64,000 bases of DNA from Didymella arachidicola (Eukaryota; Ascomycota; Dothideomycetes; Pleosporales; Didymellaceae): positions 1,364,001 to 1,428,000 of the forward strand of contig CM049992.1 of the NCBI GenBank assembly GCA_016630955.3, given 5' to 3'. The notes under the pieces are model-generated. The model worked only from the letters and a program-made list of their open reading frames with translations, did no database searches and had not been told where the DNA came from. A program made the position numbers and the translations under genes. This document shows, one piece after another, positions 1-9,657 of this stretch (the stretch's first letter is position 1; each line of letters starts with the position of its first letter).

Positions 1-503
1 GCCTCTCGAAGATTTGCAACACCTCAAATCTATGTCGAGGAACCTTATCGGAGCCGCATTCTCCTCCGGCATGTCCGACAGAAAGATGATCATCTGCGGA
101 CGATTGCGACAGCACTTCCGTAGCCATGGCTATGTTCACTCGTGCGACCGTGTCTTCGTTGGCTCGTTGTAGACGTGGCCTCAAGCCCAAAACGATCGAC
201 CGGTCAACACAAGGTGTCTACAGAAGTTGACTCATATAACGATTGTCATTCAGCACGTAACCCGCTGTTACAATCATGGAAGAACACGTTGATGCGACTT
301 TCGCCGCAAGATCTGGGTCCACCGAATACGGAACTTGCGGTACGCCTGACGGCACCGACTTGTCAGGCAACAACAATTTTCAAGCACAAGGCGCGGTGAG
401 CATCAGACGTGAAAGAGGACACATCCTTCGTGCGTAACCTCTGGCTCTGTCTGTCTGATAAGAGTAGGGGCTGCTGCAGGCGACTACTCGCAATTTACTC
501 ATC
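1..503. other. No gene recognised; upstream of first secreted-protein gene
   Basis: Only short overlapping frames occur here. One plus-strand frame is open from the window edge to a stop near base 120, so the tail of a gene that begins outside cannot be excluded, but nothing in it is recognisable. The last 100-200 bases presumably carry the promoter and 5' leader of the gene starting at 504. Confidence 0.4.
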
Positions 504-2084
504 ATGCGGCTCTGCTTTCTGTTAGGCTCAATCGCTTCGATCCCGACCCTGGTGCGTTCGACATCATACATCGATCCCAATGACTTCTCAATCCCTCTAC
601 CGAGATCATCAAAGGACAACCAAGCTGTCCTAGGCCATCTCGAGTATGATGGACCGGTTTGGACGCCCTCGGACCCATGCCCACGCGCAATACACGCTGA
701 GCTTCCATGTGCCTGGGGCCCGGAATTGTGTCGGTTCAACAACATTAGCACCGTACATACAGCTCTTGTCCATTGCCCGACTGTGGAAGAAGTCAATCTG
801 TATATGGACGATGGATGGTGCAGGGATCATCAGGTGGAGCTTTTCAACCACACACTACCGATCAACAATGAAATCAAGTATTCAGCCTTGAAAAGACTGG
901 TGCTTGATGGATATCGGTTCGGTGGGCCTTGGGCTGATGAGCCACAAGAGGATCCAAGAGTGCAAAGGTGGGAGAGTTGTGGCCGACCTGAGGCTGAGGC
1001 TGTTGTACAAAACCTGAGACAAGAGAGTGCAATCCAGACGGCCCACACCAATTTGGCAGCTTGGTTGAAGGTCATGGATTGGGAGCAGCTTGAAGAGCTG
1101 AGCATCAATTGGGCACGTAATCCCGAGCATACTCTAATACAGGAGCTTGCTGGGAGTGGCGGGCTCAAGGGCCTCAAGAGCCTGGCTATCACCAGCTTAG
1201 AGTTCGTGGAAGCACTGGACCACAACACCTTGACACAGCTAAGGTGGGTTGGACCGACAGCAGAAGGTGAGCTGGAAAGCATGCTCGCGCACCAAGGTCA
1301 ATCACTTCGAAAATTGGAGTATCGCTGTGACGAACCCGTATGTCCCGAATTCCCTCAGCCCTTCAATTTCTCCACCTTCCCAGTTGTAGCGCCGAATCTG
1401 GAGCACATCAGCATCAACATACCACGAAACGGATCCTTGCCGATTAGCAAATTGAAAGCACTGACCGGCATGCCCAATCTGCAGACCGCCGATCTCTACT
1501 TTCGAATGCAAAGCGACCGTCATGCCAAAGAAGAAGCCCTTGGTGTTGTACCTGACTGCATATGGTCACCCGAGAAAGACAACTCCGAGACTTGCAACGG
1601 TACTGCTAGATATCAGCTGCCGTACATCAATCGCACTACTGCTGAAGATGTGTTCAAAGTCATTCGAGATCACAAACAAGGCAAAGAGATGCAAAACGTT
1701 ACGCTTTATTCAGGAGACTGGATGCCGGTGTCACGTGGGAATTCTATCATGTCATGGAAGAGAGCTAGAGTGACCTGCACGGTTGAACACAGTAAAGTAA
1801 TCTGCAAGGCAGAAGGCCGCCTTTACTACAAAGGCCTCTGGGCCAAGGACGATTGGAGACTGAGATATGCCTCGAAACATCAGGAGCCTGGAGTCGAGCT
1901 TACCGATGAGCAACTACTGGAAGCATACAATCGCATAGATGCGAAAAAGGATGCGCGAACCAACAGGGCGCAGAGGGAGAAGGAGAGAAGGAGGATCGAG
2001 ATGGAGAAAGGCAGGATCTCGTACTGGTGGTGGCTGGCTTTGGAGATTTACGCATGGTTCAACAACCCGCTTGTCCTTACATAA
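504..2084 (+). CDS. Secreted leucine-rich, F-box-like hypothetical protein (tandem copy 1)
   Basis: Single open frame of 526 residues with no obvious intron. Residues 1-19 (MRLCFLLGSIASIPTLVRS) look like a signal peptide. The body has irregular leucine-rich stretches of the kind seen in fungal F-box/LRR-like proteins (LKRLVLDGY, LEELSINW, LEHISINIP), several Cys residues and N-glycosylation sequons (NFS, NGS, NGT, NRT). The C-terminal 70 residues are highly basic with K/R-rich helices (about 480-510), then a Trp-rich hydrophobic tail. It lies 507 bases upstream of a paralogue on the same strand and shares its Cys, Trp and leucine-rich blocks in the same order. No enzyme motif is visible and the function is unknown. 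The signal peptide argues against an ordinary cytosolic F-box protein. Confidence 0.8.
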   Translation: MRLCFLLGSIASIPTLVRSTSYIDPNDFSIPLPRSSKDNQAVLGHLEYDGPVWTPSDPCPRAIHAELPCAWGPELCRFNNISTVHTALVHCPTVEEVNLYMDDGWCRDHQVELFNHTLPINNEIKYSALKRLVLDGYRFGGPWADEPQEDPRVQRWESCGRPEAEAVVQNLRQESAIQTAHTNLAAWLKVMDWEQLEELSINWARNPEHTLIQELAGSGGLKGLKSLAITSLEFVEALDHNTLTQLRWVGPTAEGELESMLAHQGQSLRKLEYRCDEPVCPEFPQPFNFSTFPVVAPNLEHISINIPRNGSLPISKLKALTGMPNLQTADLYFRMQSDRHAKEEALGVVPDCIWSPEKDNSETCNGTARYQLPYINRTTAEDVFKVIRDHKQGKEMQNVTLYSGDWMPVSRGNSIMSWKRARVTCTVEHSKVICKAEGRLYYKGLWAKDDWRLRYASKHQEPGVELTDEQLLEAYNRIDAKKDARTNRAQREKERRRIEMEKGRISYWWWLALEIYAWFNNPLVLT

Positions 2085-2591
2085 ACAGAACACTGGGCTC
2101 GGCCACCTGCGTTTTCTGGTCAACATTATCGAGACAAGACGACAGAGGAAAAACGACATGTGAAGAGAGCAAAAGTGGTGCTCCGGGCCCACACAACACA
2201 AGCCTCACTCTAGGATTTCGCCCAAGTGAGGATGAATTTGTGCTCGAAGAGGCAGGCATCTAACTTATTAACGGCAAGGGGGCCCGCTTTAATGGTCCAA
2301 TGACCACACAGCGTCTCTCGTATTCCTACTAGTTCCCGCCTGAGCGAAATTCTACGGTACAGCACGCCTGACATCAATGAAGACAACTCCCTGGGCCCTC
2401 TGCAACGTGTTCTCACCTCTAGGCATCCACCGGTGGGAGTCCAAGAAGCCTGAAAGGTCAAGATCGGGTCACGCTTTTGAACAAGCACCTGCAAATCCTC
2501 ACCGATATAAGACCATGACGTGGTGTTTGCCATGAAATGTCAAGCCAGGTGATCTTGGGGGGTCATGACAACGGTACAGACACCTTGTAGC

Positions 2592-3938
2592 ATGAAAGTC
2601 CTATTCTCCCTGCTCGGGCTCGCCACAATCGCACACGGCACCACCAATCTTCCGGATCCCGCATGGAAGCCCGGAGCACCCTGTCCAACGTCCATATCTA
2701 CACACGTCGGCGGTTCAATACGCGACTGGTGTGCCCGTGAGTCCGACAGCGCACACTGCCGCTTTCCAAACACCACAGTCATCCACTCAGCACTGATCCA
2801 TTGCCCCGCTGTGGAGGAACTAGACATCTCGTTCGAGGTCGGAGGATGCACAGGTCCAGAAGTAGACCGCTGGAACCTCCCCATCGAGCTTCTGCCACAA
2901 GGCCAAAAGTACCCGCCGCTCAAACGCTTGAGGCTGGATGGGTACTCCTTTGGCGGTCTGTGGGCGAGAATCGAGGAAGAGCCTGTTGATCCGAGAGAAG
3001 TCACGGATATCAAGCTTTACGAAGACGAATGGGACGACTACGATCCGGTGCGGTCTTTGAACCAGCACATCGATGCGAAAAATGCCGAGATCCAAAAGGA
3101 ATGGGAGCAAGATGGCAAATCCAGAACTAATCTCGACATGTGGCTCGAAGCCATGGACTGGAGTCAACTCGAGGACCTCCGCATCACCACCGCGCGAAGC
3201 GAAATGGTCGAACTCGCCTCCAAACTACCACCCCGACTGCCATCCCTCAAAACCCTACACTCAAACTCCTTCCCCTTCATCCAGGCCCTAAAACCCCACA
3301 CCCTGCAGAACCTCACATGGATCGGCAAAACAAAGCCAGCACAACTCGAACAGCTCCTCCGCCTCCACGGCAAAACCCTAACGAGCGTCGAGTACAGATG
3401 TGACGAATCCCTCTGCCCCGACTGGCCCCAACACATCAACATGTCCGCAATCGTAGACCTCGCACCGCATCTGCAGCACATCAGCCTCAACATGCCCCGC
3501 GCCAACAACACATGGCCGCTCGCTCATCTCGAAGCCCTTGCCCTTATCCCGTCCCTCACATCCGCGGAGCTCTTCTTCCGCATGGTAGCAGACTGCGAAG
3601 TGTATGCGCAGTATCTGGGGAGTTGTTTTCGCTGCGGGAATGCGTGGCGCGAGTGGAGAGAGGAGAGTGGGCGGACGGGGTATTGTCGTGGAGGGGAGAG
3701 GTATGCGGTGCCTTTGCTCGATGTTGAGGCTGCGCGGGATATGTTTGAGTACGTGGGTGCGCGTAAACGCGGCGCGGGGCTTGAGGAGGTGAGGTTCAAG
3801 GCTGGGGATTGGACGGGGCCGTATGATGGACCGCTGCGCGTGGAGAATTTTCCGTATGGGGAGCAGGTGATGATCGTCTGCAAAGCTGGTGCTGGGAAGA
3901 GCGTGTGTGAGACTGTGGAGCGCGAGGACGAGGATTAG
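2592..3938 (+). CDS. Secreted leucine-rich, F-box-like hypothetical protein (tandem copy 2)
   Basis: Paralogue of the gene at 504-2084. The frame opens at an ATG at 2565, but the ATG at 2592 is preferred because it begins a clean signal peptide (MKVLFSLLGLATIAHG); this gives 448 residues. Shared blocks with copy 1 include HSALIHCPAVEEL, LKRLRLDGYSFGGLWA, NLDMWLEAMDWSQLEDL, VEYRCDESLCP and HISLNMPRANN. Copy 2 lacks the basic C-terminal tail of copy 1 and instead has a Cys pair (CFRCG, near residue 350). Its central part is strongly C-rich in third codon positions, while its 3' third switches to G-rich. Function unknown; a secreted lineage-specific family is the most that can be said. Confidence 0.78.
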   Translation: MKVLFSLLGLATIAHGTTNLPDPAWKPGAPCPTSISTHVGGSIRDWCARESDSAHCRFPNTTVIHSALIHCPAVEELDISFEVGGCTGPEVDRWNLPIELLPQGQKYPPLKRLRLDGYSFGGLWARIEEEPVDPREVTDIKLYEDEWDDYDPVRSLNQHIDAKNAEIQKEWEQDGKSRTNLDMWLEAMDWSQLEDLRITTARSEMVELASKLPPRLPSLKTLHSNSFPFIQALKPHTLQNLTWIGKTKPAQLEQLLRLHGKTLTSVEYRCDESLCPDWPQHINMSAIVDLAPHLQHISLNMPRANNTWPLAHLEALALIPSLTSAELFFRMVADCEVYAQYLGSCFRCGNAWREWREESGRTGYCRGGERYAVPLLDVEAARDMFEYVGARKRGAGLEEVRFKAGDWTGPYDGPLRVENFPYGEQVMIVCKAGAGKSVCETVEREDED

Positions 3939-4423
3939 TACCGTGTCTCGCACACACAATCTTTCCAACCCCCCAGTAGAGACGGCCCCAAACGCCGCAA
4001 TCCTCCGCCCGACCGCTCAATCCCTCGAGTCGCTGCAAAAGCATCGTAGTCCACTTTGCTACTTACCAGTATCTGAACACACACGCCCCCACCGAACGTA
4101 GCCAGCGACGCAGCGAACCCTGAACCCTTGGTGTACAGCACTGCATCCGCCTTGCATTTCCTCGCCAGCCCAATTTGTCTGACTTTGTTTCCGGCCAGCA
4201 GATGCGGAACCTAGCACAAGCGGAGGCTCCAGAGTAGCGAGCGGAGTAGAAACGTCAACTTGTGCCTTGCCACGCACAGCATCCTCTAGACCAACTGCAG
4301 AGGTATAGTCAAAGCACCACTGGACGGCCTTCTGGCCAGTGCTGTATTCTTTGAATCACTGACTTTATTGTGGCTGTATATTGATACAATGATTCCATGA
4401 GCTTTTATCTAACAAACAACTGC

Positions 4424-4530
4424 TGTGACGGACGACTGATGAGTGGCTGGTTAAGTCACCCCATGAGACGATCAGCAGTGTTAGATGTTTTTGCCTTTAA
4501 GGCCCTGGGTTCGAGTTGGGACAATTATTG
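4424..4530 (+). other. Degenerate tRNA-like / pol III-promoter-like sequence
   Basis: The stretch around 4441-4460 (GAGTGGCTGGTTAAGTCACC) resembles a tRNA D-arm/A-box, and GGTTCGAGTTG at 4508-4518 resembles a B-box. They are about 55 bases apart, and a short T-run follows near 4535. The T-stem pairs only with G-U pairs and no good acceptor stem closes, so this is not an intact tRNA gene. A decayed tRNA or tRNA-derived SINE is possible. Confidence 0.25.
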
Positions 4531-4900
4531 ATTTTTGCTTTACTGGTCTTGTCGTGGGTTTAACAAGTCCAATGAAGAGGTGAAGGTGCGTATTAGCGTA
4601 GAAGTAGGCCTAATGCTAAAGTTAGGCTAGACAACGCTTATTACTAAACAGCATTAAAGTACTCTGGGCTAATATTAGCAGACCGTATCACGTCCCCTAC
4701 TTAAAACGAATACCTCCTCTCTGCACACAGCTCCCACATCCGCCATAACTAGCCTACCCGTAGCCAACAAAACCCCCCATTTTCATTTATAGCACGTGGT
4801 CCACCGCAGTCTGGCTACTCCACTCATTCGCTCCAGTGAAGAATCTGTGTCGTGAGAAATTGGTGTCAATGCCAACACCCAGGACATCATCGTGTCCAAT

Positions 4901-4918
4901 CCCCCCCCCCCCCCCCCC
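4901..4918. repeat. C18 homopolymer
   Basis: Eighteen consecutive C on the plus strand (G18 on the minus strand), six bases past the stop codon of the minus-strand regulator, so inside its 3' UTR. Confidence 0.95.
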
Positions 4919-4924
4919 ATCACC

Positions 4925-6852
4925 TCACCCTGCCTCACTCTCATCCACAACATACGGCGCCCCCCTCTTAGGCAAATACCCCGGACACACCCCCTCCTTC
5001 TCACCCCTTACCATCCTCACCCTCAACGCGCCCGCCAGCACCTTGGCCTGCATAATCCCAAACTCCCTCTCGAACCTGCCCAAACACCTCGCCACAAACT
5101 CCTGCGCCGCGGATTCCGCGGTGGGCATCGCGCCGGCGATGTACAGCGCCCAGAGCGTGGAGTGCCCGCCGGAGATGCGTACTATGGGCAGGCGGTCGGT
5201 GCTGGGGGAGGAGATGGGGGAGGAGGGGTGTTCGGTGCGGAAATTTGCGGTGAGGAGTTTGTGGGGCTTGCTGAAGGGGGGTTTGGGGGAGGAGGACGGT
5301 GGGTTTGTGGTGGAGAAAGCTTCTGGCGTGAGGTTGGATGGGGAGGGGAGGGGCGATGGGTATGTGGCTCCCTGGGGCGCGATTTTCGGTACGTCGTGCA
5401 GGAATTGGGGTGCGCTTGCTAGGATGTCGGATTGGGCTTTGTTGAGGGTGGAGATGCTTCTGGCGAGCTGGTGGAGATGGTGTGCGCTAGTGAATACGGG
5501 TGGTGAGGTTGCGAGACCGGCGAGGAGGGTGTTGCGGATGATGTCGTTGACGTAGATGGTCGTGTAACGCACCCAGTTCCAGGTCTGCGCTGTGGCATGG
5601 CTGGGGTAGATATGGTATGTAGAACCGTAAACGCATGGCGTTGGCTGCATCACCGGAACGACTTCATACCTCCACTCCGGCCCAGCGTGCTCAAACACAT
5701 TCGCCGCCACAGCATCAAGCGCCAGCGCGCGGTCTAGTATGCTCTGCAGGCTCATCGCGGTGCTGTCCATGATCGCTGCCCGCAGGTTGACGACGTCCTG
5801 GTGCAGGAAGAAAAAGCGGTTCCTCGGATCTGTGTCGTCGTGGCTTTTCTTAATCTCTTCATTCATCTCCTGCACGTAGGGCGGCAAGGCAGTGCCGTCG
5901 ACGAGGCAGTTCATGGTGAGCAGCCCGATGGCGTGCAGATACATGCGGCGACCTGCCGGGGATGCAAGCTGCCCCATGCCGCGTACCTTGACGAGCGACG
6001 CAGCGCCGGCAACATGCTCACCATACGCATGGAGTGTGTACTCATTGGACGTAGCTTCGAACAGACCCAGCAGGGTGATAGCCAGCAGCGTGTTATCTGA
6101 TCTAACGTCTTTAGGATGGACCAGGGCGTTGTTCGTCATTTTGATAGCATCGAGATACCATTTTGTAGCTTTGCTTTTGAGCGCAATGTCCTGGTAGATG
6201 TTGGCTACGCCGGCGAGACCAAGAGCAGTCATCGACGTTGCAACGAGCGGATGGAAGCCGTTGGTGGCCAGATGCTTGTTGTAAGCATCGGAGTGGATCG
6301 ACGGCTGGTCCAGTCCGATGGCGTAGTGCGACATGAAGTAGGCGATGCCTTGGTCGATCAGAGGTGCAAGGAGAAGGATGCCTGGTGACTCCCTGCGAAA
6401 GGCGGACCCGATGTATGCATCCTGGGCGATGGAGGGCGAAGGGATGAGCTCGACGGAGGGTGAAGAATTGCGCCCGGAAGGTGAAGAATTGAGCCCGGAG
6501 GGTGAAGAATTGAGCTCGACTGGCGTTGAACTGATGAGCTCCCCCGAGGTCGTCGAGAACGCTTTATCACCAGCACCCCTCATATCCCTCAGCGCGATCG
6601 CCTTTGCCTTTGCCCTCTTCACCCTCCCCTCCGTCCTCTCCGTCTCATCACAAAATCTCCCCTCCCCAATCCGATCATACCCCGGACACCTCACCCTCGC
6701 TCTCTCGCACCTCTGACATCCTGCAGGGTCCTCATCACACTCGGCGCGTTAGCCATGAACAGTCCGTCGTGTGAGGAGCTGACAACACATACTTTTACCT
6801 TGCGCTCGCGGCAGGTCTTACACCCCGTAGACGGTCGTCCGCGGTACACCAT
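4925..6852 (-). CDS. Zn(II)2Cys6 transcription factor
   Basis: Two exons: 6852-6793 and 6739-4925, with a 53-bp intron at 6740-6792 (GTATGT...AG). The product is 624 residues. The start MVYRGRPSTGC is typical for this family. Splicing gives the full zinc cluster with spacing C-x2-C-x6-C-x6-C-x2-C-x6-C at residues 11-36; the intron falls just before the third Cys. Residues about 75-110 form a Ser/Pro-rich linker encoded by three 21-bp direct repeats. The rest matches the style of the fungal-specific regulatory region, with a C-terminal segment rich in charged helices. The C-terminal region (codons about 460-530) is strongly P/S-rich. Expected role: nuclear DNA-binding regulator; target unknown. 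A (GTAG)10 microsatellite lies in its upstream region. Confidence 0.9.
6454..6516 (-). repeat. Three in-frame 21-bp repeats in the regulator coding sequence
   Basis: Three near-identical 21-bp units (starting at 6454, 6475 and 6496) encode repeats of the form (L/R)NSSPSG/V on the minus strand. Because the unit is a multiple of three, copy-number change would keep the frame. Confidence 0.9.
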
Positions 6853-7537
6853 AGCTGGCTACCGCATTTCCGATCCGTGCAGGATACCTTGAGCATACCG
6901 ACTTTGACACTGATTGAGCCGCTGAGGGTGCTGTGGGTGAGGTGCACGAAACGGGACGCCTGAACGTTTGGCAATCCAGCCAATCAGACCGTGCTTCTTC
7001 TATCAACGAAACAAGCCTTCCTGACAAGCATCACGCCCTAGGAAGTAGGTAGGTAGGTAGGTAGGTAGGTAGGTAGGTAGGTAGGCAGGCAGGCATGCAA
7101 GGCTTACTCTCCCCTGTTCTAAGCAGCTAGCTGCAGAGCTCACCACCCCATTCCCAACCGCTACGCCTCACATTGGGATGCATGATGCATGCAGGCAAGC
7201 CTTCCTTCCTACTGTGTATACTTTGTAGTGTAGCACCAACCCTCCCCTCCAACCTACCTTCAATCTATAAATCCATTCAAATCCCATGACTCAAACCGCA
7301 CCGCGCTACTACAACTGCATTGCGTGTCCTGGAAGGTGACGTGTCGCAAAAGAGATACTTGTGTGCGATGCGGAGTAGACTCGACTCGACTTGACTTTTG
7401 TGTGGTATCATTCATTGCCCATGGATGCTAGTGTGACATAATATACAGTTGTTTACAATCTCCTGCCCTGTATGACGTGCTGCGTCATGCCAATCCAGTC
7501 CCAACCGTCTCAATTCCACGTTTACATTGTAAACCGC
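6853..7537. other. Intergenic: regulator promoter side and TIM50 3' side
   Basis: No coding sequence is supported; the short minus-strand frames at 6795-7027 are the wrong frame for the regulator. The stretch contains the (GTAG)n microsatellite at 7045-7084 and the 3' flank of TIM50. Confidence 0.6.
7045..7084. repeat. (GTAG)10 microsatellite
   Basis: Ten perfect GTAG units followed by GCAG-type variant units to about 7096. It sits about 190 bp upstream of the start codon of the minus-strand regulator. Confidence 0.95.
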
Positions 7538-9346
7538 TCACTTGGTCTGCTCGGGCGGGACCCCCTTGTGCGCAGTCACCGCCTCGGGCGCGGACGCTGC
7601 CGATGGCACCGCTGCGCTCTGAGGCGCCGCACCCAGCCAGCTAAACGCGCCGGCCTTCATATCCTTCATAGCGGCCTCCTGCATCTTCTTCTCCTCGTCG
7701 GCCATTTCCTTGAGCCACTGGTCGCCGTTCTCGCGGATCTGGGTGTCGAGGTGCTTGTAGTTCTGGACGTTGAAGTCGCGGTACATGTCGATCATCATCT
7801 TGCCCTCGCTCATGCCCTGGGAGATGTTCTGGTCGCCGAGCTGCATGCCGGGTTGTTTTGCGGCGTCGAGGCCGAGGGATTTGGTGAACATGCCGCCCAA
7901 GCTACTCTTTGTTTTCTTCTTGGAGGCTTCGAGGTCGCGGTGGAAGGCTTCGCGGAGCTTGGCTTCGCGGCGGGCGTACTCGGTGGGGATGTCCTTGCCC
8001 TTCATGGACTCGAGGACTTTGCGGACGTCGAGGGGCTGGCCGGTGGCGGCCATCATGGCGAGGTACTCGAGGAAGGGGATCATGGCTACGAGGCCCTTGT
8101 CGCCGGGCTCGCCCTTCCACTTGGGCAGGACGATGGCGTTTTCGGGCTGCAGCTTGACGTGGGAGGGGTCGGTGTCGATGACGATGACCTTGGAGGGGTC
8201 GCGGTTGAGGTAGGAGATGTCTTTGATGTACTCGCCGTTCTCGAAGCGCGTGGCCTCGCGGAACAGCGGCCACATGACGAGGCGGAAGGGGTCGAGCTTG
8301 CGGATGATGGGGTCGGCGTCCATGGACTTGACGGTCGTGAAGATGACGAGCTCGTACTGGGAGCTGAGGTAGCGCAGGAAGTAGTCGAGACCGGGGCGCT
8401 TGGCCAGACGGTAGCCGTGCTTGGTGCTCCACTCCGAGTGCAGCAGCAGGTCCTCGAGCGACAGGACCAGAGTAAGCTCGGGGGCGCCGCCGGGGATCTT
8501 GTCCTTGTCGGGCAGCAGCTTCTGGAAGGTGGGCTCGGTGTAGTAGGCCTTTTGGCCGTTGATGCGGGCGGCGGCGCGGGCATACATGAGGGCGGGGGTC
8601 CAGTCGCTGGGGATGTCGGGGTGGGCCTGCTGCTCGTCGTCGCTCTCCCACGGGCGGCCCATGTAGGCAGCGCCAACGGTGCCGAACAGCAGCGTGGCCA
8701 GGTAGCCCCAGTTGGCGACGCGGTTGCGGCGGCGGTCGGTGCTGGTCTCGTAGGCGCTCTTGGGCAGCTCGCGGCCGCCTGCGCCGCCGTACGAGGGGTG
8801 CTCAGGCCCGTCGGGGGCGGCGTTGGGGTCGTTGGGGTCGTTGGGGTCGCGCTTCGCCCTGCCCTCGGCCTCCTGCTCGGCGGCCAAGGTCGAGGGGATG
8901 CCGAAGCGCAGGTCGGGCAGCGGCTTCTGGGCGTCTGGCTGTGGCTCGGTGTGCTCGGTCTGGTGGGCGTCGGTGTTGGCGGCGGGCGACTGGGGGCCCG
9001 ACAGCTCGTCCTCGGTGCCCTGGGCCTGCTCAGATGCCTTGTTCACGGTCGCATTGGCGCTGGCGGGCCGCGGCCGTGTGGTGGGCGATGTGGGCGCTGT
9101 GTTGGCGGACGGGGCGCTCGACGACTCTGCGAACTCGGGCTGCTGGGCGGGACTGACGGGGTTCGGGCGCGTCTTGTCCTGCTCGTCGACGAGCTGCGGG
9201 CTCTTGGGCTTGCCGGCTTTGGCGCGCCAGCTCGGCGTTTGTGTGTAGGAGCGCGTCCATGGCTGTGTCGAGGCCATGGGAGCTGTGCGCGGAGCTGCCA
9301 CTGCTGGCCGGCTGCGCAGGGTGCGGAACGCTGCTCGGGGGAGCAT
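7538..9346 (-). CDS. TIM50: Mitochondrial inner-membrane translocase subunit TIM50
   Basis: Intronless, 602 residues from the ATG at 9346 (MLPRAAFRTLRSRP). The frame is open upstream, but this ATG begins an Arg-rich presequence, which fits mitochondrial import. The order is presequence, Pro/Ser-rich linker, a single membrane segment near residues 205-225 (NWGYLATLLFGTVGAAYMG), then an FCP1/NIF-type domain from about 285 to 440. The phosphatase motif is degenerate (SLEDLLLHSEWS, without the catalytic DxD), as in known Tim50 proteins, which act as presequence receptors. Other hallmarks are KRPGLDYFLRYLS, SKVIVIDTDPSHVKLQPENA and IPFLEYLA. A Gln/Glu/Ala-rich C-terminus follows. It is longer than yeast Tim50 (476 residues), mostly through the linker. 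It is divergently paired with the GH47 gene. Confidence 0.96.
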   Translation of the reverse strand: MLPRAAFRTLRSRPAVAAPRTAPMASTQPWTRSYTQTPSWRAKAGKPKSPQLVDEQDKTRPNPVSPAQQPEFAESSSAPSANTAPTSPTTRPRPASANATVNKASEQAQGTEDELSGPQSPAANTDAHQTEHTEPQPDAQKPLPDLRFGIPSTLAAEQEAEGRAKRDPNDPNDPNAAPDGPEHPSYGGAGGRELPKSAYETSTDRRRNRVANWGYLATLLFGTVGAAYMGRPWESDDEQQAHPDIPSDWTPALMYARAAARINGQKAYYTEPTFQKLLPDKDKIPGGAPELTLVLSLEDLLLHSEWSTKHGYRLAKRPGLDYFLRYLSSQYELVIFTTVKSMDADPIIRKLDPFRLVMWPLFREATRFENGEYIKDISYLNRDPSKVIVIDTDPSHVKLQPENAIVLPKWKGEPGDKGLVAMIPFLEYLAMMAATGQPLDVRKVLESMKGKDIPTEYARREAKLREAFHRDLEASKKKTKSSLGGMFTKSLGLDAAKQPGMQLGDQNISQGMSEGKMMIDMYRDFNVQNYKHLDTQIRENGDQWLKEMADEEKKMQEAAMKDMKAGAFSWLGAAPQSAAVPSAASAPEAVTAHKGVPPEQTK

Positions 9347-9657
9347 GGCGGTGAAGTACGGATTACTAATGGAGTAACAGTGTGTATACAATACAACAAC
9401 GAGGTGGATTGATGCGTGCTGCCCAGCGCGGCGTGGTAACGGACGGCGGCTCCGAAAATTATCATGGCACGACACCCGCGGTCCATGTACAAGGGCACGG
9501 CCCAGGTGACGGCATATTCGACCTTCGAGATTACGAGAGACCCTAGCAAGTCGCAAGGTGGCTTCCAGCAAACATGGCTCCACCCGCGCCCGCGTATGGA
9601 TAGCGTCCATGTCGCCGCGCATAGACGACGACGGGCATGCGACTGACTGCGCAGAGT
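9347..9657. promoter_or_regulatory. Shared bidirectional promoter, TIM50 / EDEM-like gene
   Basis: Only 311 bases separate the two start codons of divergently transcribed genes. Regulatory sites must lie here unless they overlap coding sequence. No specific factor site is claimed. Confidence 0.6.

Larger units (their letters stand above)
3939..4924. other. Intergenic; tRNA-like stretch and C18 tract
   Basis: No coding sequence is supported. The stretch lies between the secreted-protein pair and the regulator on the minus strand. It holds a degenerate tRNA-like sequence (4424-4530) and a C homopolymer (4901-4918) just outside the stop codon of the regulator. Confidence 0.5.

Noticed and set aside
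7472..9412. 646-codon plus-strand open frame opposite TIM50
   Set aside because: It is Val/Leu/Gly-rich low-complexity antisense of a strongly biased gene; the minus strand gives a clear TIM50.
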